A program made the position numbers and the translations under genes. The notes below the pieces were generated by a model that did no database searches, was not told where the DNA came from, and saw only the letters and a list, made by a program, of their open reading frames with translations. 47,893 nt of DNA from positions 1 through 47,893 of the forward strand of contig NZ_JAHHDX010000150.1 in the NCBI RefSeq assembly GCF_018619335.1. Reading direction: 5' to 3'. The stretch is from Alteromonas sp. ALT199. Its GTDB lineage: Bacteria > Pseudomonadota > Gammaproteobacteria > Enterobacterales > Alteromonadaceae. Positions 8,812-17,900 of this stretch are shown in pieces; within the stretch, counting starts at the first letter, position 1; each line of letters starts with the position of its first letter.

Positions 8812-9261
8812 ATGAAAACGCTTTTAGATTTGTCGGTTGGGGATGCGCTTGAACAGGCTGATTTTTTAACAGTAACACAAGACATGATTAATCAATTTGC
8901 TGATGCAACAGGCGACCACCAATGGATTCATTTAGACAGGGCGCGGTGTGAGAAAGAAAGCCCGTTTAAAACAACCATCGCGCACGGCTTTTTAAGCGCA
9001 AGTCTTATGCCTAAGGCATTCGGCGAAGTACTCGCTCCCAGTGACAAAATAGCCTCAATGATAAATTACGGTATCGACAAACTTCGTTTTTTAGAGCCCG
9101 TTAAATGCAACGACGCTTTAAAATATCAATTTAAACTTGTTGATGTGAGTGATAAGCCTCAAGGTAAGCTCTATAAGGTAGAGGCCAGCTGCATTTTAAA
9201 GTCGAGCGGAAATCCTGCACTAGTCGGTAGCTTTTTAATGCTAGCCGTTATGAAGCCATAA
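8812..9261 (+). CDS. MaoC family (R)-specific enoyl-CoA hydratase-like protein
   Basis: Single hotdog-fold MaoC protein, 149 aa from the start chosen here. Family members hydrate trans-2-enoyl-CoA to (R)-3-hydroxyacyl-CoA in fatty-acid or polyhydroxyalkanoate metabolism. The catalytic segment ATGDHQWIHLD supplies the Asp/His pair, and TIAHGFLSASLMP forms the central helix of the fold. I place the start at the internal ATG (8812), since the family begins near it and GGAGA lies upstream at 8794-8798. The GTG at 8764 has no ribosome site. It is divergent from a LysR gene that may control it. The acyl chain preference cannot be seen. Confidence 0.85.
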   Translation: MKTLLDLSVGDALEQADFLTVTQDMINQFADATGDHQWIHLDRARCEKESPFKTTIAHGFLSASLMPKAFGEVLAPSDKIASMINYGIDKLRFLEPVKCNDALKYQFKLVDVSDKPQGKLYKVEASCILKSSGNPALVGSFLMLAVMKP

Positions 9262-9350
9262 ACGTGAAACTAAATTTCTTTACTAGACGCCATACTTAGC
9301 GTTTATAAAGCGTTCATATAATTATGCTAAATAAGGTAACGTAAGCAAAA

Positions 9351-9382
9351 AAGGCCAGATAAAAACAACGTTATCTGGCCTT
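9351..9382 (-). terminator. Terminator downstream of the mscS/entericidin-like pair
   Basis: A 12-bp perfect stem, AAGGCCAGATAA/TTATCTGGCCTT, with an 8-nt loop. On the minus strand it is followed by a T run, so it best closes the minus-strand mscS transcript. It can also stop read-through from the convergent MaoC gene. Confidence 0.8.
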
Positions 9383-9400
9383 ACAATTGATGTGACAAAC

Positions 9401-9565
9401 TTAATTTGACGCTTCTTGTGCACCTTCTTCAACGGCTTCACCGGCACTTTGAATATCTTCGCCCGCGCCCTCAATAGTAGCGCAACCACCCAAGCTCCCT
9501 ATACTCGCTGCAAAAATTAGTGCTAAAAACGTATGTTTGCGTGTTGTTGAATTTAACATTTCCAT
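9401..9565 (-). CDS. Small entericidin-like lipoprotein (54 aa)
   Basis: A short gene read directly from the minus strand. It has a basic N-terminus, a hydrophobic stretch (FLALIFAASIGSL) and a lipobox LGGC placing the lipidated Cys at residue 28. The mature part is acidic and Gly/Ala-rich: GAGEDIQSAGEAVEEGAQEAS. The ATIEGAGEDIQSAGEAV portion resembles mature entericidin A/B (GFGEDVQ.LGQAL). AAAGGAG sits 6 nt before the ATG (9565). It follows mscS by 17 bp and precedes the shared terminator, so the two are probably co-transcribed. Entericidins are envelope lipoproteins linked to stationary phase and osmotic stress, which fits a mechanosensitive channel neighbour. Homology rests on short motif similarity. 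Confidence 0.8.
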   Translation of the reverse strand: MEMLNSTTRKHTFLALIFAASIGSLGGCATIEGAGEDIQSAGEAVEEGAQEASN

Positions 9566-9582
9566 TTGTTTCTCCTTTGGTT

Positions 9583-10575
9583 TTACTCATCATCGGCATG
9601 ATTTGCATTGTCAGCCGCTCTTTCGCCACCTTTTGGTTGTGACGAAGAATCATTGTTAGATGAACTGTGCTCATCTCGCTGCTTAAGCATGGCATTTAGC
9701 TTATCGCCACCTTTAGCATTAAAATCTAGTGTTCTAATGGGGAACGGAATTAAGATATCGTTATTCTCAAGTACGGTTTTTACTGTGTTAATCGCGTCGT
9801 GGCGCACTACCATGAAGCCTGGGTCGCCCGGGTATCGGATCCAAAACCACAGCAATAAATTAATACTCGAGTCGCCGAATGATTCTGCGTAAACCGCAGT
9901 TTCATCCTTCTTAATAACATAGTCTTTGTCATTCATAGCCTCGGTGATAACTTGTGCTGCTTTTTCGATATCATCAGCGTAAGATATGCCAACGGGTACC
10001 TCTATTCTTCGGTAACCTAAATACGAATAATTGGTCAAGATATTGCGAAACAGGATCTTATTTGGAATAACTTCCAGTTGACCGTAAAAGGTCTCAACGA
10101 GTGTATTTCTAAGATTAATTTCCTTCACATTGCCAAACACCCCTTCAGCTTCTATAACGTCACCAATGTCAAAGGGCTTTCTAATTCCCATAGCTACGCC
10201 AGCAATGAAGTTTTCGGTCATGTCTTGGAAAGCGAAACCAATGGCTAGGCCAACAATACCCGCGCCAGCAAGAAGTGATGTGACCGTGCCTTTAAGCCCC
10301 ACAAAATCAAGGGCGATAAATATACCGGCAATAAGAACAATGGCTTTAATAATAGATGTGAGAAGACCGGCTATTTGACGAGACTCAAAAGTTCGTCGCA
10401 TAAGTTTACCGGCGACATTGCCTATCATCTTGGCAATAAGACCAAAAACAATTGCGATGACAAATGCAACGACGATGTTAGGTAATAACGTAATTGCGCC
10501 TTCAATCCACGTTTCTAGTTTTTCACTTAGAAGCTTATACACTTCATCTATTTTGGGAAAATCCATAGACCTCAT
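9583..10575 (-). CDS. mscS: Small-conductance mechanosensitive channel (MscS family)
   Basis: Inner-membrane channel that opens under hypo-osmotic membrane tension. About three membrane segments occupy residues 30-140. The pore helix and beta-domain signature reads LLAGAGIVGLAIGFAFQD..ENFIAGV, followed by RKPFDIGDVIE and the NKILFRNILTNYS stretch typical of MscS. The 330 residues exceed E. coli MscS (286 aa) through a Ser/Asn/Asp-rich, likely disordered C-terminal tail. The ATG at 10575 is used; a second in-frame ATG three codons on (10566) is possible, since GAGG overlaps the first. The entericidin-like gene follows by 17 bp. Confidence 0.9.
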   Translation of the reverse strand: MRSMDFPKIDEVYKLLSEKLETWIEGAITLLPNIVVAFVIAIVFGLIAKMIGNVAGKLMRRTFESRQIAGLLTSIIKAIVLIAGIFIALDFVGLKGTVTSLLAGAGIVGLAIGFAFQDMTENFIAGVAMGIRKPFDIGDVIEAEGVFGNVKEINLRNTLVETFYGQLEVIPNKILFRNILTNYSYLGYRRIEVPVGISYADDIEKAAQVITEAMNDKDYVIKKDETAVYAESFGDSSINLLLWFWIRYPGDPGFMVVRHDAINTVKTVLENNDILIPFPIRTLDFNAKGGDKLNAMLKQRDEHSSSNNDSSSQPKGGERAADNANHADDE

Positions 10576-10707
10576 TACCGTTTATACGTGATGACATTGA
10601 ATGTATCAAAAACTGTTCCGGTAATTTTTATTGTTCAAGCTGTTGATATAATTGGTTTTTGTGTGTTTTTGCTTTCGTGGCATACGCTATGCCAGTGAAT
10701 AAATTAC

Positions 10708-10760
10708 GCACTTAGAGAAACATCTTCTCATTAACGCTCACTATCTTTCCCTCTAAGTGC
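10708..10760. repeat. Widely spaced perfect 10-bp inverted repeat
   Basis: GCACTTAGAG (10708-10717) and CTCTAAGTGC (10751-10760) are exact inverted copies 33 bp apart, and TCTTGTTTTA follows the second arm. It could be the end of an unannotated short transcript or a two-half-site binding region. Not assigned. Confidence 0.35.
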
Positions 10761-10784
10761 TCTTGTTTTAGCCTTAAGTATATC

Positions 10785-10795
10785 TGGTCTGACCA
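10785..10795. promoter_or_regulatory. FadR/GntR-type operator upstream of the TonB receptor
   Basis: TGGTCTGACCA is a perfect 5-1-5 palindrome. In context, ATCTGGTCTGACCATGT, it fits the published FadR half-site pattern TGGTCnGACCA of FCD-class GntR regulators. It is 192 bp upstream of the receptor ATG. The site is seen; the regulator is not in this window. Confidence 0.55.
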
Positions 10796-10987
10796 TGTGT
10801 AAAATTAATGTAAACATATTATTCACAATAAATTTACAAAGTGGGAAATCACACATAGTATCAATCTTGTAGGTCGCTATTTTTAAGTGACGTATCACAA
10901 TAACAACATAAAATCGAATAGCCTGTTACTAGCGGAAAGTGTGGGTAGTAGTGCCGGTAGTGATAAGCCCAGATTTGGAATCACACT

Positions 10988-13693
10988 ATGAAATTTAAAA
11001 CGCGTAAGACTGCAGTGGCCGCAATGGTCGGTACTGCTTTATTTTGCTCACCGTATATCGCATCAGCCCAAGAATCTGACGTTGAATCCGAGCAAGAAGC
11101 TAAGAAAGACGTAGAACTTATACTTGTTACCGGAAGTTTTGTTCGCAGAAGCGAAAACTTTGAATCACCATCTCCTCTAGCTGTTGTAGATAGCGTTGCC
11201 ATCGACGCAATCGGTGCGAAGAATATTGCCGATATCACCCAGACACTTACGATTAATACGGGCGCAGAGAATAACCCAGATGCGTTTACACAAAACGCGA
11301 CGGCAGGGACTTCTAATATTAACCTCCGTGGCCTAGGCGTAGCGTCTACTTTAGTGCTTCTTAACAATAAGCGCCAAGTGGTTACCGCTCAGCCGACAAA
11401 CGAAGGTCTCAATTTTGTAGATACCAGCTCGTTAGTGCCTATGATTGCCATCGACCGTATGGAAGTTGTTAAGGACGGAGCATCAGCCCTTTACGGTTCT
11501 GATGCGGTTGCTGGTGTAGTTAACTTTATTACAAAACGTAATTATGACGGTGCAATGGTCACTGCTGATTACCAAGACGGCGCGCACGGTGATAATAAAG
11601 AATACATTTTACAAGGATTGTGGGGCGCAACCGGCGATAACGGGAGTGTCTTAGCTGCTATCAGCTACACTAATCGTTCACCACTATTCTTAAGCGATAG
11701 ACGTTTAAGTCGTCCTCAGGATGACACGAGTGCATTAGGTAACCCTGGTTCTTTCTTTTTAAATGTTCCCGGCGTAGGGGCTTTGCCAATTATTGATCCA
11801 TACGGGTGTGAAGACTTTGGCGGGGCGCCAAACTTACTTGCCCCTAGCGGCACTATTCCTGGTTTAGAAGTCGGCTTCTGTGGCTTTGATTTTGGTAAGT
11901 TCTACTCATATGTAGCTGATGAAAGTCGAACCAATGCTTATGTTCGTGCAGATTATGAATTCGATAATGACATAACCTGGACAGCGGAATTCAGTATGGC
12001 AAGAAACCGCGCAGAGCGAGGCGGTGCGCCGAGCTTCCCTATACTCACTTCACCTATCGTGCCTGACTATCACCCGCAAAATCCGTTTGGGCAATCAGTC
12101 GCCTTCTTTGGAAGAGCGGAAGGAAACGGTTTTGATGGTGATCCAGCGAATACTGAATCAGATACTCTTCGTTTCAGTACAAGTTTGCAGGGCGTGACAG
12201 ATACAGGGTTTTGGGAAGTAAGCTATACGCGAGCGGTAAATGATTTCGTATTTCAAGTACCTGATGTACTAAATACCGAGTTCCAACTTGCGCTCTACGG
12301 ATATGGTGGTTCTAATTGTGACCCAATTGCTGGTTCGCCTGGTGTTGGTGATTGCCAATTCTTCAACCCATTTGCAAATTCTTATACAAACGCACCGAAC
12401 TCAGATTACGTGGTAAGTTCCTTTACCGGTACAGAGGTTATTGACTCAAAAGCGGACCTTGAAGTGTTTGAAGCGTTCACATCGTTTGATGTGTTTGAAA
12501 TGGGCGGTGGCTTTGCAGCTTTAGCATTAGGCGTGCAATACCGTGAAAATCAGCTTAGCCAAGATTACGATGACCTAGCCAACCAAGACAGTTTTACCTT
12601 TGTAATCGGTAACCCAGATATTGATGGAAGCCAGGATGTATGGGCGGCCTTTGGCGAGCTAGCATTACCAATTAATGATGAATTAGATGTTCAATTGGCC
12701 GTACGTTATGAAGATTACGGCGGTACTATTGGTAGCACGGTTGACCCGAAACTAGCGGTGTCATGGAGAGCCACTGATGAATTTTCACTGCGCGGCTCAA
12801 TATCGACGTCATTTAGAGCGCCAACGGTATTCTTAGCTCAAGGTGGTGCTACATCCTTGCAGCAACTTATTGACCCTGTTCAAGGTGCAACTGCATTCGT
12901 CGCTGTAAGAACATCAGGTAATGAAGATTTAAAACCAGAAGAGTCGACAGCATACAATATTGGCTTCTCATATGAGCCTTTCAGAGACTTCTCTATTGAA
13001 GTAGATTATTGGAACTTTGAGTTTGAAGACTTGATTATTCAAGAGAACGCCCAGGCGGTTTTAAATCAAGATCCAACAAACCAAGATCGTGTTGTCCGAG
13101 CTGGCGACCCGCTAACAGGACCAGTACTTCAGGTGAATAACACTTATGTTAACGCGAGTTCTTTAGAAACGTCAGGGCTCGATTTTGTTACCAGTTATAA
13201 AATAGAAACAGATTTTGGTAACTTTACGCCTACGTTAAATGCGACTTACATTACTAAATATGACTTGATGGACCCTCAAGCGGGTAACATAGACGGAGCT
13301 GGACGTCGTAATTTCAATAACATTGGTGTGTCTTCACCAGAGCTACGTGCGAACTTAGGATTAGCTTGGAGTAACGACATTCATGCTGCGAATATCTTCC
13401 TGCGTTATATTTCTTCCTATGACGACGATCAAAACTGTGCTGATGGCACAGCGAACGTGGGTGGTTGCTCAACTGGCTTTTATGAAGTTGATAGCCACTT
13501 AACGGTAGATGCTCAGTACAATATTGATTTGGGTGGTTTGTATGACACCGAGCAAAGTTATGTGTTAACGATAGGCGCAATTAACTTGTTCGATGAAGAA
13601 CCGCCACAATTATTCACTAACAGTGGTTTTGATTCTAAAGTTCATGATCCAAGAGGGCGTCAAATTTACGCTCGCTTTGCAGTTGAGTTTTAG
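10988..13693 (+). CDS. TonB-dependent outer-membrane receptor, substrate unknown
   Basis: A 901-aa outer-membrane transporter driven by TonB. It has a signal peptide ending at ASA-Q (about residue 27), a TonB-box-like region ELILVTGS near 43-50, and a plug domain (about 60-185) with NINLRGLG, ALYGSDAVAGVVNFITK and the VEVVKDG-type strand IDRMEVVKDG. A 22-strand barrel follows, ending in a terminal Phe (YARFAVEF). Cys pairs in predicted outer loops (near 275/298, 439/449 and 817/825) suggest disulfides. Its type resembles the carbohydrate/peptide-linked receptors common in Alteromonas more than siderophore receptors. The upstream operator is FadR-like, not Fur-like. No hydrolase or transporter neighbour reveals the cargo. 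Confidence 0.88.
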   Translation: MKFKTRKTAVAAMVGTALFCSPYIASAQESDVESEQEAKKDVELILVTGSFVRRSENFESPSPLAVVDSVAIDAIGAKNIADITQTLTINTGAENNPDAFTQNATAGTSNINLRGLGVASTLVLLNNKRQVVTAQPTNEGLNFVDTSSLVPMIAIDRMEVVKDGASALYGSDAVAGVVNFITKRNYDGAMVTADYQDGAHGDNKEYILQGLWGATGDNGSVLAAISYTNRSPLFLSDRRLSRPQDDTSALGNPGSFFLNVPGVGALPIIDPYGCEDFGGAPNLLAPSGTIPGLEVGFCGFDFGKFYSYVADESRTNAYVRADYEFDNDITWTAEFSMARNRAERGGAPSFPILTSPIVPDYHPQNPFGQSVAFFGRAEGNGFDGDPANTESDTLRFSTSLQGVTDTGFWEVSYTRAVNDFVFQVPDVLNTEFQLALYGYGGSNCDPIAGSPGVGDCQFFNPFANSYTNAPNSDYVVSSFTGTEVIDSKADLEVFEAFTSFDVFEMGGGFAALALGVQYRENQLSQDYDDLANQDSFTFVIGNPDIDGSQDVWAAFGELALPINDELDVQLAVRYEDYGGTIGSTVDPKLAVSWRATDEFSLRGSISTSFRAPTVFLAQGGATSLQQLIDPVQGATAFVAVRTSGNEDLKPEESTAYNIGFSYEPFRDFSIEVDYWNFEFEDLIIQENAQAVLNQDPTNQDRVVRAGDPLTGPVLQVNNTYVNASSLETSGLDFVTSYKIETDFGNFTPTLNATYITKYDLMDPQAGNIDGAGRRNFNNIGVSSPELRANLGLAWSNDIHAANIFLRYISSYDDDQNCADGTANVGGCSTGFYEVDSHLTVDAQYNIDLGGLYDTEQSYVLTIGAINLFDEEPPQLFTNSGFDSKVHDPRGRQIYARFAVEF

Positions 13694-13712
13694 TTAGTTC
13701 AAAAAAACGTGT

Positions 13713-13752
13713 AGCCTGCCTTTGACACTCAATGTTAAAGGTAGGCTTTTTT
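13713..13752 (+). terminator. Terminator after the first TonB receptor
   Basis: AGCCTGCCTTT pairs with AAAGGTAGGCT (one G-U pair) around a 13-nt loop and runs into six T residues. It starts 20 bp beyond the receptor stop codon. Confidence 0.85.
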
Positions 13753-13883
13753 GTAAACTATAGCCTCCACTTTTTACTCCCTTTTTAACTGCCTGATTTT
13801 CTATTCTTGAACCGATTGATTAAAGTATTGGGTATAAAGCTCAAAGACTTGTCTACGCAATTGTAATGTATAGGGAGAAAAGA

Positions 13884-14186
13884 ATGGCGATGAAGCTATC
13901 GGAAGAAGAAATTAGTGAAAAGTTGGATGCTTTAAACGAGTTAGTCTCAGATGGTGCACTTTGGGAACGAAGTGGTGACACCATCAAAAAGACCTTCATG
14001 TTTAAAAGCTTTATTCGTGCATTTGGATGGATGTCTCAAATAGCGATTTGGGCAGAAAAACTAAAACATCACCCTGAATGGTTTAATGTATATAACAAAG
14101 TAGAGGTGACATTGACCACTCATGACGCCGATGGTTTGAGTGAACTCGATTTTTCACTTGCTGAAAAAATGGAAAAATTTAAGTAG
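13884..14186 (+). CDS. phhB: Pterin-4a-carbinolamine dehydratase
   Basis: A 100-aa enzyme that dehydrates 4a-hydroxytetrahydrobiopterin to recycle pterin cofactor, classically for phenylalanine hydroxylase. The signature [20 protein letters not shown] (about residues 62-81) contains the catalytic His pair and the Pro-Glu-Trp motif. I choose the ATG at 13884 because GGGAG lies 6 nt upstream (13873-13877); the ATG at 13866 lacks a ribosome site. No phhA or other pterin gene lies nearby, so in this window it is an orphan. Its partner must be elsewhere, or it serves another pterin-linked role. Confidence 0.92.
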   Translation: MAMKLSEEEISEKLDALNELVSDGALWERSGDTIKKTFMFKSFIRAFGWMSQIAIWAEKLKHHPEWFNVYNKVEVTLTTHDADGLSELDFSLAEKMEKFK

Positions 14187-14303
14187 GCCGAGTATTTGGC
14201 CATAAAAGGGGGCTGTAAACTGCGGGTTTTGTATTAACTTTGCGCATATTGGTTAATTAAGCTGCTAACAGTCAGAAAAATGAAATATTTCGTGCCATGC
14301 CCC

Positions 14304-14331
14304 TTGTGTTGAGTAAGTCTCTATGTATAAT
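14304..14331 (+). promoter_or_regulatory. Promoter of the initiator tRNA array
   Basis: TTGTGT (14304-14309), a 16-bp spacer and consensus TATAAT (14326-14331), followed by a C-rich discriminator ACGCCCCACG. GC-rich discriminators are typical of stringently controlled stable-RNA promoters. It lies 57 bp upstream of the first tRNA. Confidence 0.75.
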
Positions 14332-14387
14332 ACGCCCCACGTTGAAGCGAGGCACAAAACGCCGCAGCTACAACGATAATTTTCTGG

Positions 14388-14464
<77 letters not shown>

Positions 14465-14484
14465 CAGAAAATAACCAGAATTTC

Positions 14485-14507
14485 AAAGCGTTGCAAAAGC
14501 AAGCTTT
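14485..14507 (+). other. Hairpin in tRNA spacer 1
   Basis: AAAGC, bulged G, TTGC, AAAA loop, GCAA, GCTTT: nine base pairs with one bulge in the 53-nt spacer. Its counterpart in spacer 2 differs in sequence but keeps pairing, suggesting a selected processing element. Confidence 0.5.
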
Positions 14508-14517
14508 ACCGTACAAT

Positions 14518-14594
<77 letters not shown>

Positions 14595-14616
14595 ATTTGT
14601 AAAACCAGAACTAAAT

Positions 14617-14636
14617 AATATTGCGTAAGCAATATT
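14617..14636 (+). other. Hairpin in tRNA spacer 2
   Basis: A perfect 8-bp stem AATATTGC/GCAATATT closed by GTAA, a GNRA-type tetraloop. It occupies the same place as the hairpin in spacer 1. Confidence 0.5.
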
Positions 14637-14647
14637 TACCGTACAGT

Positions 14648-14724
<77 letters not shown>

Positions 14725-14730
14725 CATTAG

Positions 14731-14755
14731 AAACCCAGCTTTTGCTGGGTTTTTT
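14731..14755 (+). terminator. Terminator of the tRNA array
   Basis: AAACCCAGC, TTTT loop, GCTGGGTTT, then a continued T run: a 9-bp stem directly downstream of the third tRNA. Confidence 0.9.
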
Positions 14756-14912
14756 CTTTTCTGTTTGTGCAGTCCGTAAACATCCTCTCGATTTAACTGG
14801 CGGACATTAAGGTTGTTTCTAAGAAATAATTGCCGCACAGCATAGCCTAGTATGCTAAGTTAAAGTCATGCCACCATTGAATAATTAAACTTACAGGTAG
14901 TTTGGCCGCGCC

Positions 14913-17900
14913 ATGATTGCTCGCTTTTTCACGTACGAAGGACACGCCACATTAATTGAAGGCGCTTATCATTTTCCCCTTGTTGCTCTGTCTTTACTAG
15001 TCGCTGTTTTCGCTTCATTTATGGCGTTTAACGTTGCAGGACAAGCAGCTGTCACGCAAGACAAATTAAGACGAAATACTTTATTGATTACAGGTAGCAT
15101 AGCGCTAGGGGGCGGTATTTGGTCAATGCATTTTCTGGGCATGACTGCCTTTGACTTGTGTTTACCTGTCAATTACGACCCCTTGATAACTGCACTTTCT
15201 GCTATTCCAGGTGTGGCCGCAGCTTGGGTAGCTTTGAATCTTTTGATTAAAACCCGTATAAGCGTTACCGAAGTAGTCTTGGGCGGAGTGTTGATGGGAG
15301 CTGGGATAGGCACCATGCACTATAGTGGTATGGCAGCAATGGAGATGGCACCGCTTCTTCGCTATGACCTTGGTGTATTCGCTCTTTCTATCCTAGTTGC
15401 TGTTTGTTTGGCAATGCTATCGCTATGGATAAAGTTTGGTATTGCTGCCGCAACTAAAAGCAGAAAAATGCTGGGCAAACATGCATTACTTGCAAGTATT
15501 GTTATGGGGCTGGCCATTGCGGGTATGCATTATATTGGCATGGCTGCGGCAAGATTTGTTTTACCACCGGGTATGGAAACGTCCGGCCAGTCGTCAAATA
15601 TCGCCGTCTATCTAGCTATTTCTATTGCTATAGTGACACTTGTGCTTATTACCATGGTGTTGGGGGTCAGTCTTTTATTTAAATATCGCGACGTGATGAT
15701 GCGTGCTATAGAGAGCGAGCGAATTCAAAGTGCAATCACTGATACAGCCGTCGACGCCATTCTCACCGTAGACGATAAAGGCATTATTAAAACCGCCAAC
15801 CCCGCTGTAAACCAAATTTATGGCTATACCCAGCAAGAGATAGTAGGTATCCGCGCTGCAGAACTAATCCCTCAAGAAAGACGACACCTATATGGTGATG
15901 ACTTTTTTAGTCAGCGCGTTGTTCCAACTGAACAAATAATCGGCACCGGCAGGGAAGTTGAGGTGCTTAGGAAAGGTGGCGAACGAATTCCTGTTCGCTT
16001 AGGTGTTGGCTATACCAAAATAGACGGAAAGCCTGTATTTGTAACTTTCGCTTCTGATCTTAGAAAGCGAAAAGAAATGGAAGATGCTTTGCGCGAAAGT
16101 GAAGCCAAGTTTAGAAGTTTGATTTCCAATATACCTGGTATGGCTTATCGGTGTTTGAACATGCCAGGGTGGCCCATGGTGTTTATTAGCGATGCTGTGT
16201 TGGAAATTACAGGCTACACTCCAAGTGAGTTTGTTTTACCAGACCCAAAACGTTCTTTTGCTGATCTCTACCATCCAGATGATGTTGAGCGACTTTCGAG
16301 TCTTATCGCGGATGAAGGTACATTCTCGTATGAATACCGCATTATAGCAAAATCTGGGGATGTGAAATGGGTCACTGAACATGGTGTACATGTCAAAGAC
16401 GATGAAGGCAATATCCTCTACGTAGACGGTTTTATCTCCGATATAACTCAAAGACGGGTTATGGAGAATGAGTTAAAAGCGGCAAAAGAAAAAGCCGAAC
16501 AAGCCGCTGCTGCGCGTACTGCATTTCTTGCTAATATGAGTCATGAAATTCGTACGCCTATGAATGCAATAATAGGCTTTAGCGATCTTATGTTAGGAGA
16601 ATCGCTACGCGAAGAGCAGAAATCTCACCTTACTACAATAAACCGTTCTGCACGGTCCTTGTTACACCTTCTCAACGATATTCTCGACAGTGCAAAGTTG
16701 GATAAAGGCAAGCTCGATTTAGATTATCGGGACTTTCTTATTCGTGAAGAATTGGACTTGGTCATCTCTACGTTTTGGTTAGAAGCAAAACGCAAAAAGG
16801 TTGGGTTAGCGCTTAATGTTGATTCTTCTGTGGCCAATGGCTATCGAGGCGTACCAGAGCGCATGCGACAAGTTCTCAACAACCTTATTAGCAATGCCGT
16901 TAAATTTACCCACGAGGGTGAGGTGACAGTTAACGTAAAAAGTGACGGGCGGTTTGTATATTTTGAAGTGTCAGATACTGGTATTGGTATGACGCCTGAG
17001 CAAGTAGGGCGGGTATTCGACTCTTTCTCACAAGCAGATGCATCGATGAGCAGGAAGTATGGCGGCACTGGCCTTGGTACCACTATCTCTAAACAGCTGG
17101 TTGAGTTAATGGGGGGAAATATTTGCGTCAGTAGTGAGAAAGACAAGGGTACCATGTTTACCTTCAGGCTGCCGTTGGAGGTCGTTGAAGTCAGTGAAGA
17201 CGTTACAGATAGTATGGAGTCTGCGTCAATTTTAATCGACTCAAAGCTTAGCGTATTAGTGGTTGATGATGTACAACAGAATATAGAATTACTGTCTCTT
17301 CTTCTTACACGGGCGGGGCATCAGGTAGATACTGCAACTGATGGCTTACTGGCATTAGAAAAAATGCAGTCACGGTCATTTGACATTGTTTTAATGGATT
17401 TACAAATGCCCAAATTAGACGGCTTGGAGGCAGCGAAACAACGCCGTGATTATGAAAAAGAGCACGGATTGCCTCCAACGCCTATTATCGCTTTAACGGC
17501 AAGCGTATTAGTTCAGGATAAGCACGCTGCTCAGCGAGCGGGTATGGAGGGCTTCGCCAACAAGCCGGTGGACTTCCGGTTGCTAATGGAAGAAGTTGCG
17601 CGGGTGCTCAATCTTGATGCGCAAGTGGTAAATGCGGCTCATGGCTCAACAATTCAAACTAAACTAGAAACTGCGTTTAAGGTTGATAAAAACATTTTAG
17701 ATTTAAGTAAAGCAGTGAATTTGTGGGGTAGTGAAGATGCGGTGTTACAGGAAGTTGATAAGTTCGCTATGGCATGCCGAGAAAAACTCGATGAATTAAT
17801 GGGGGCTGCTATTAGAGAAGACTATGAAGCCGTTACATCGTTTTCACATGGTTTGAAAGGTACGTCGGGCAACCTTTGTTTGACCACCTTTTACCATACA

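Larger units (their letters stand above)
10576..10987. other. 412-bp intergenic region upstream of a TonB receptor
   Basis: No credible coding sequence is seen. It separates divergent mscS and TonB receptor genes and is AT-rich. It holds a 10-bp inverted repeat (10708-10760) and a FadR/GntR-like operator (10785-10795), listed separately. The remaining 190 bp up to the receptor start show no clear promoter by eye. Confidence 0.5.

Noticed and set aside
10981..11367. 128-codon minus-strand open frame opposite the TonB receptor start
   Set aside because: Shadow of the signal peptide and plug coding region; no ribosome site and no recognisable protein features.
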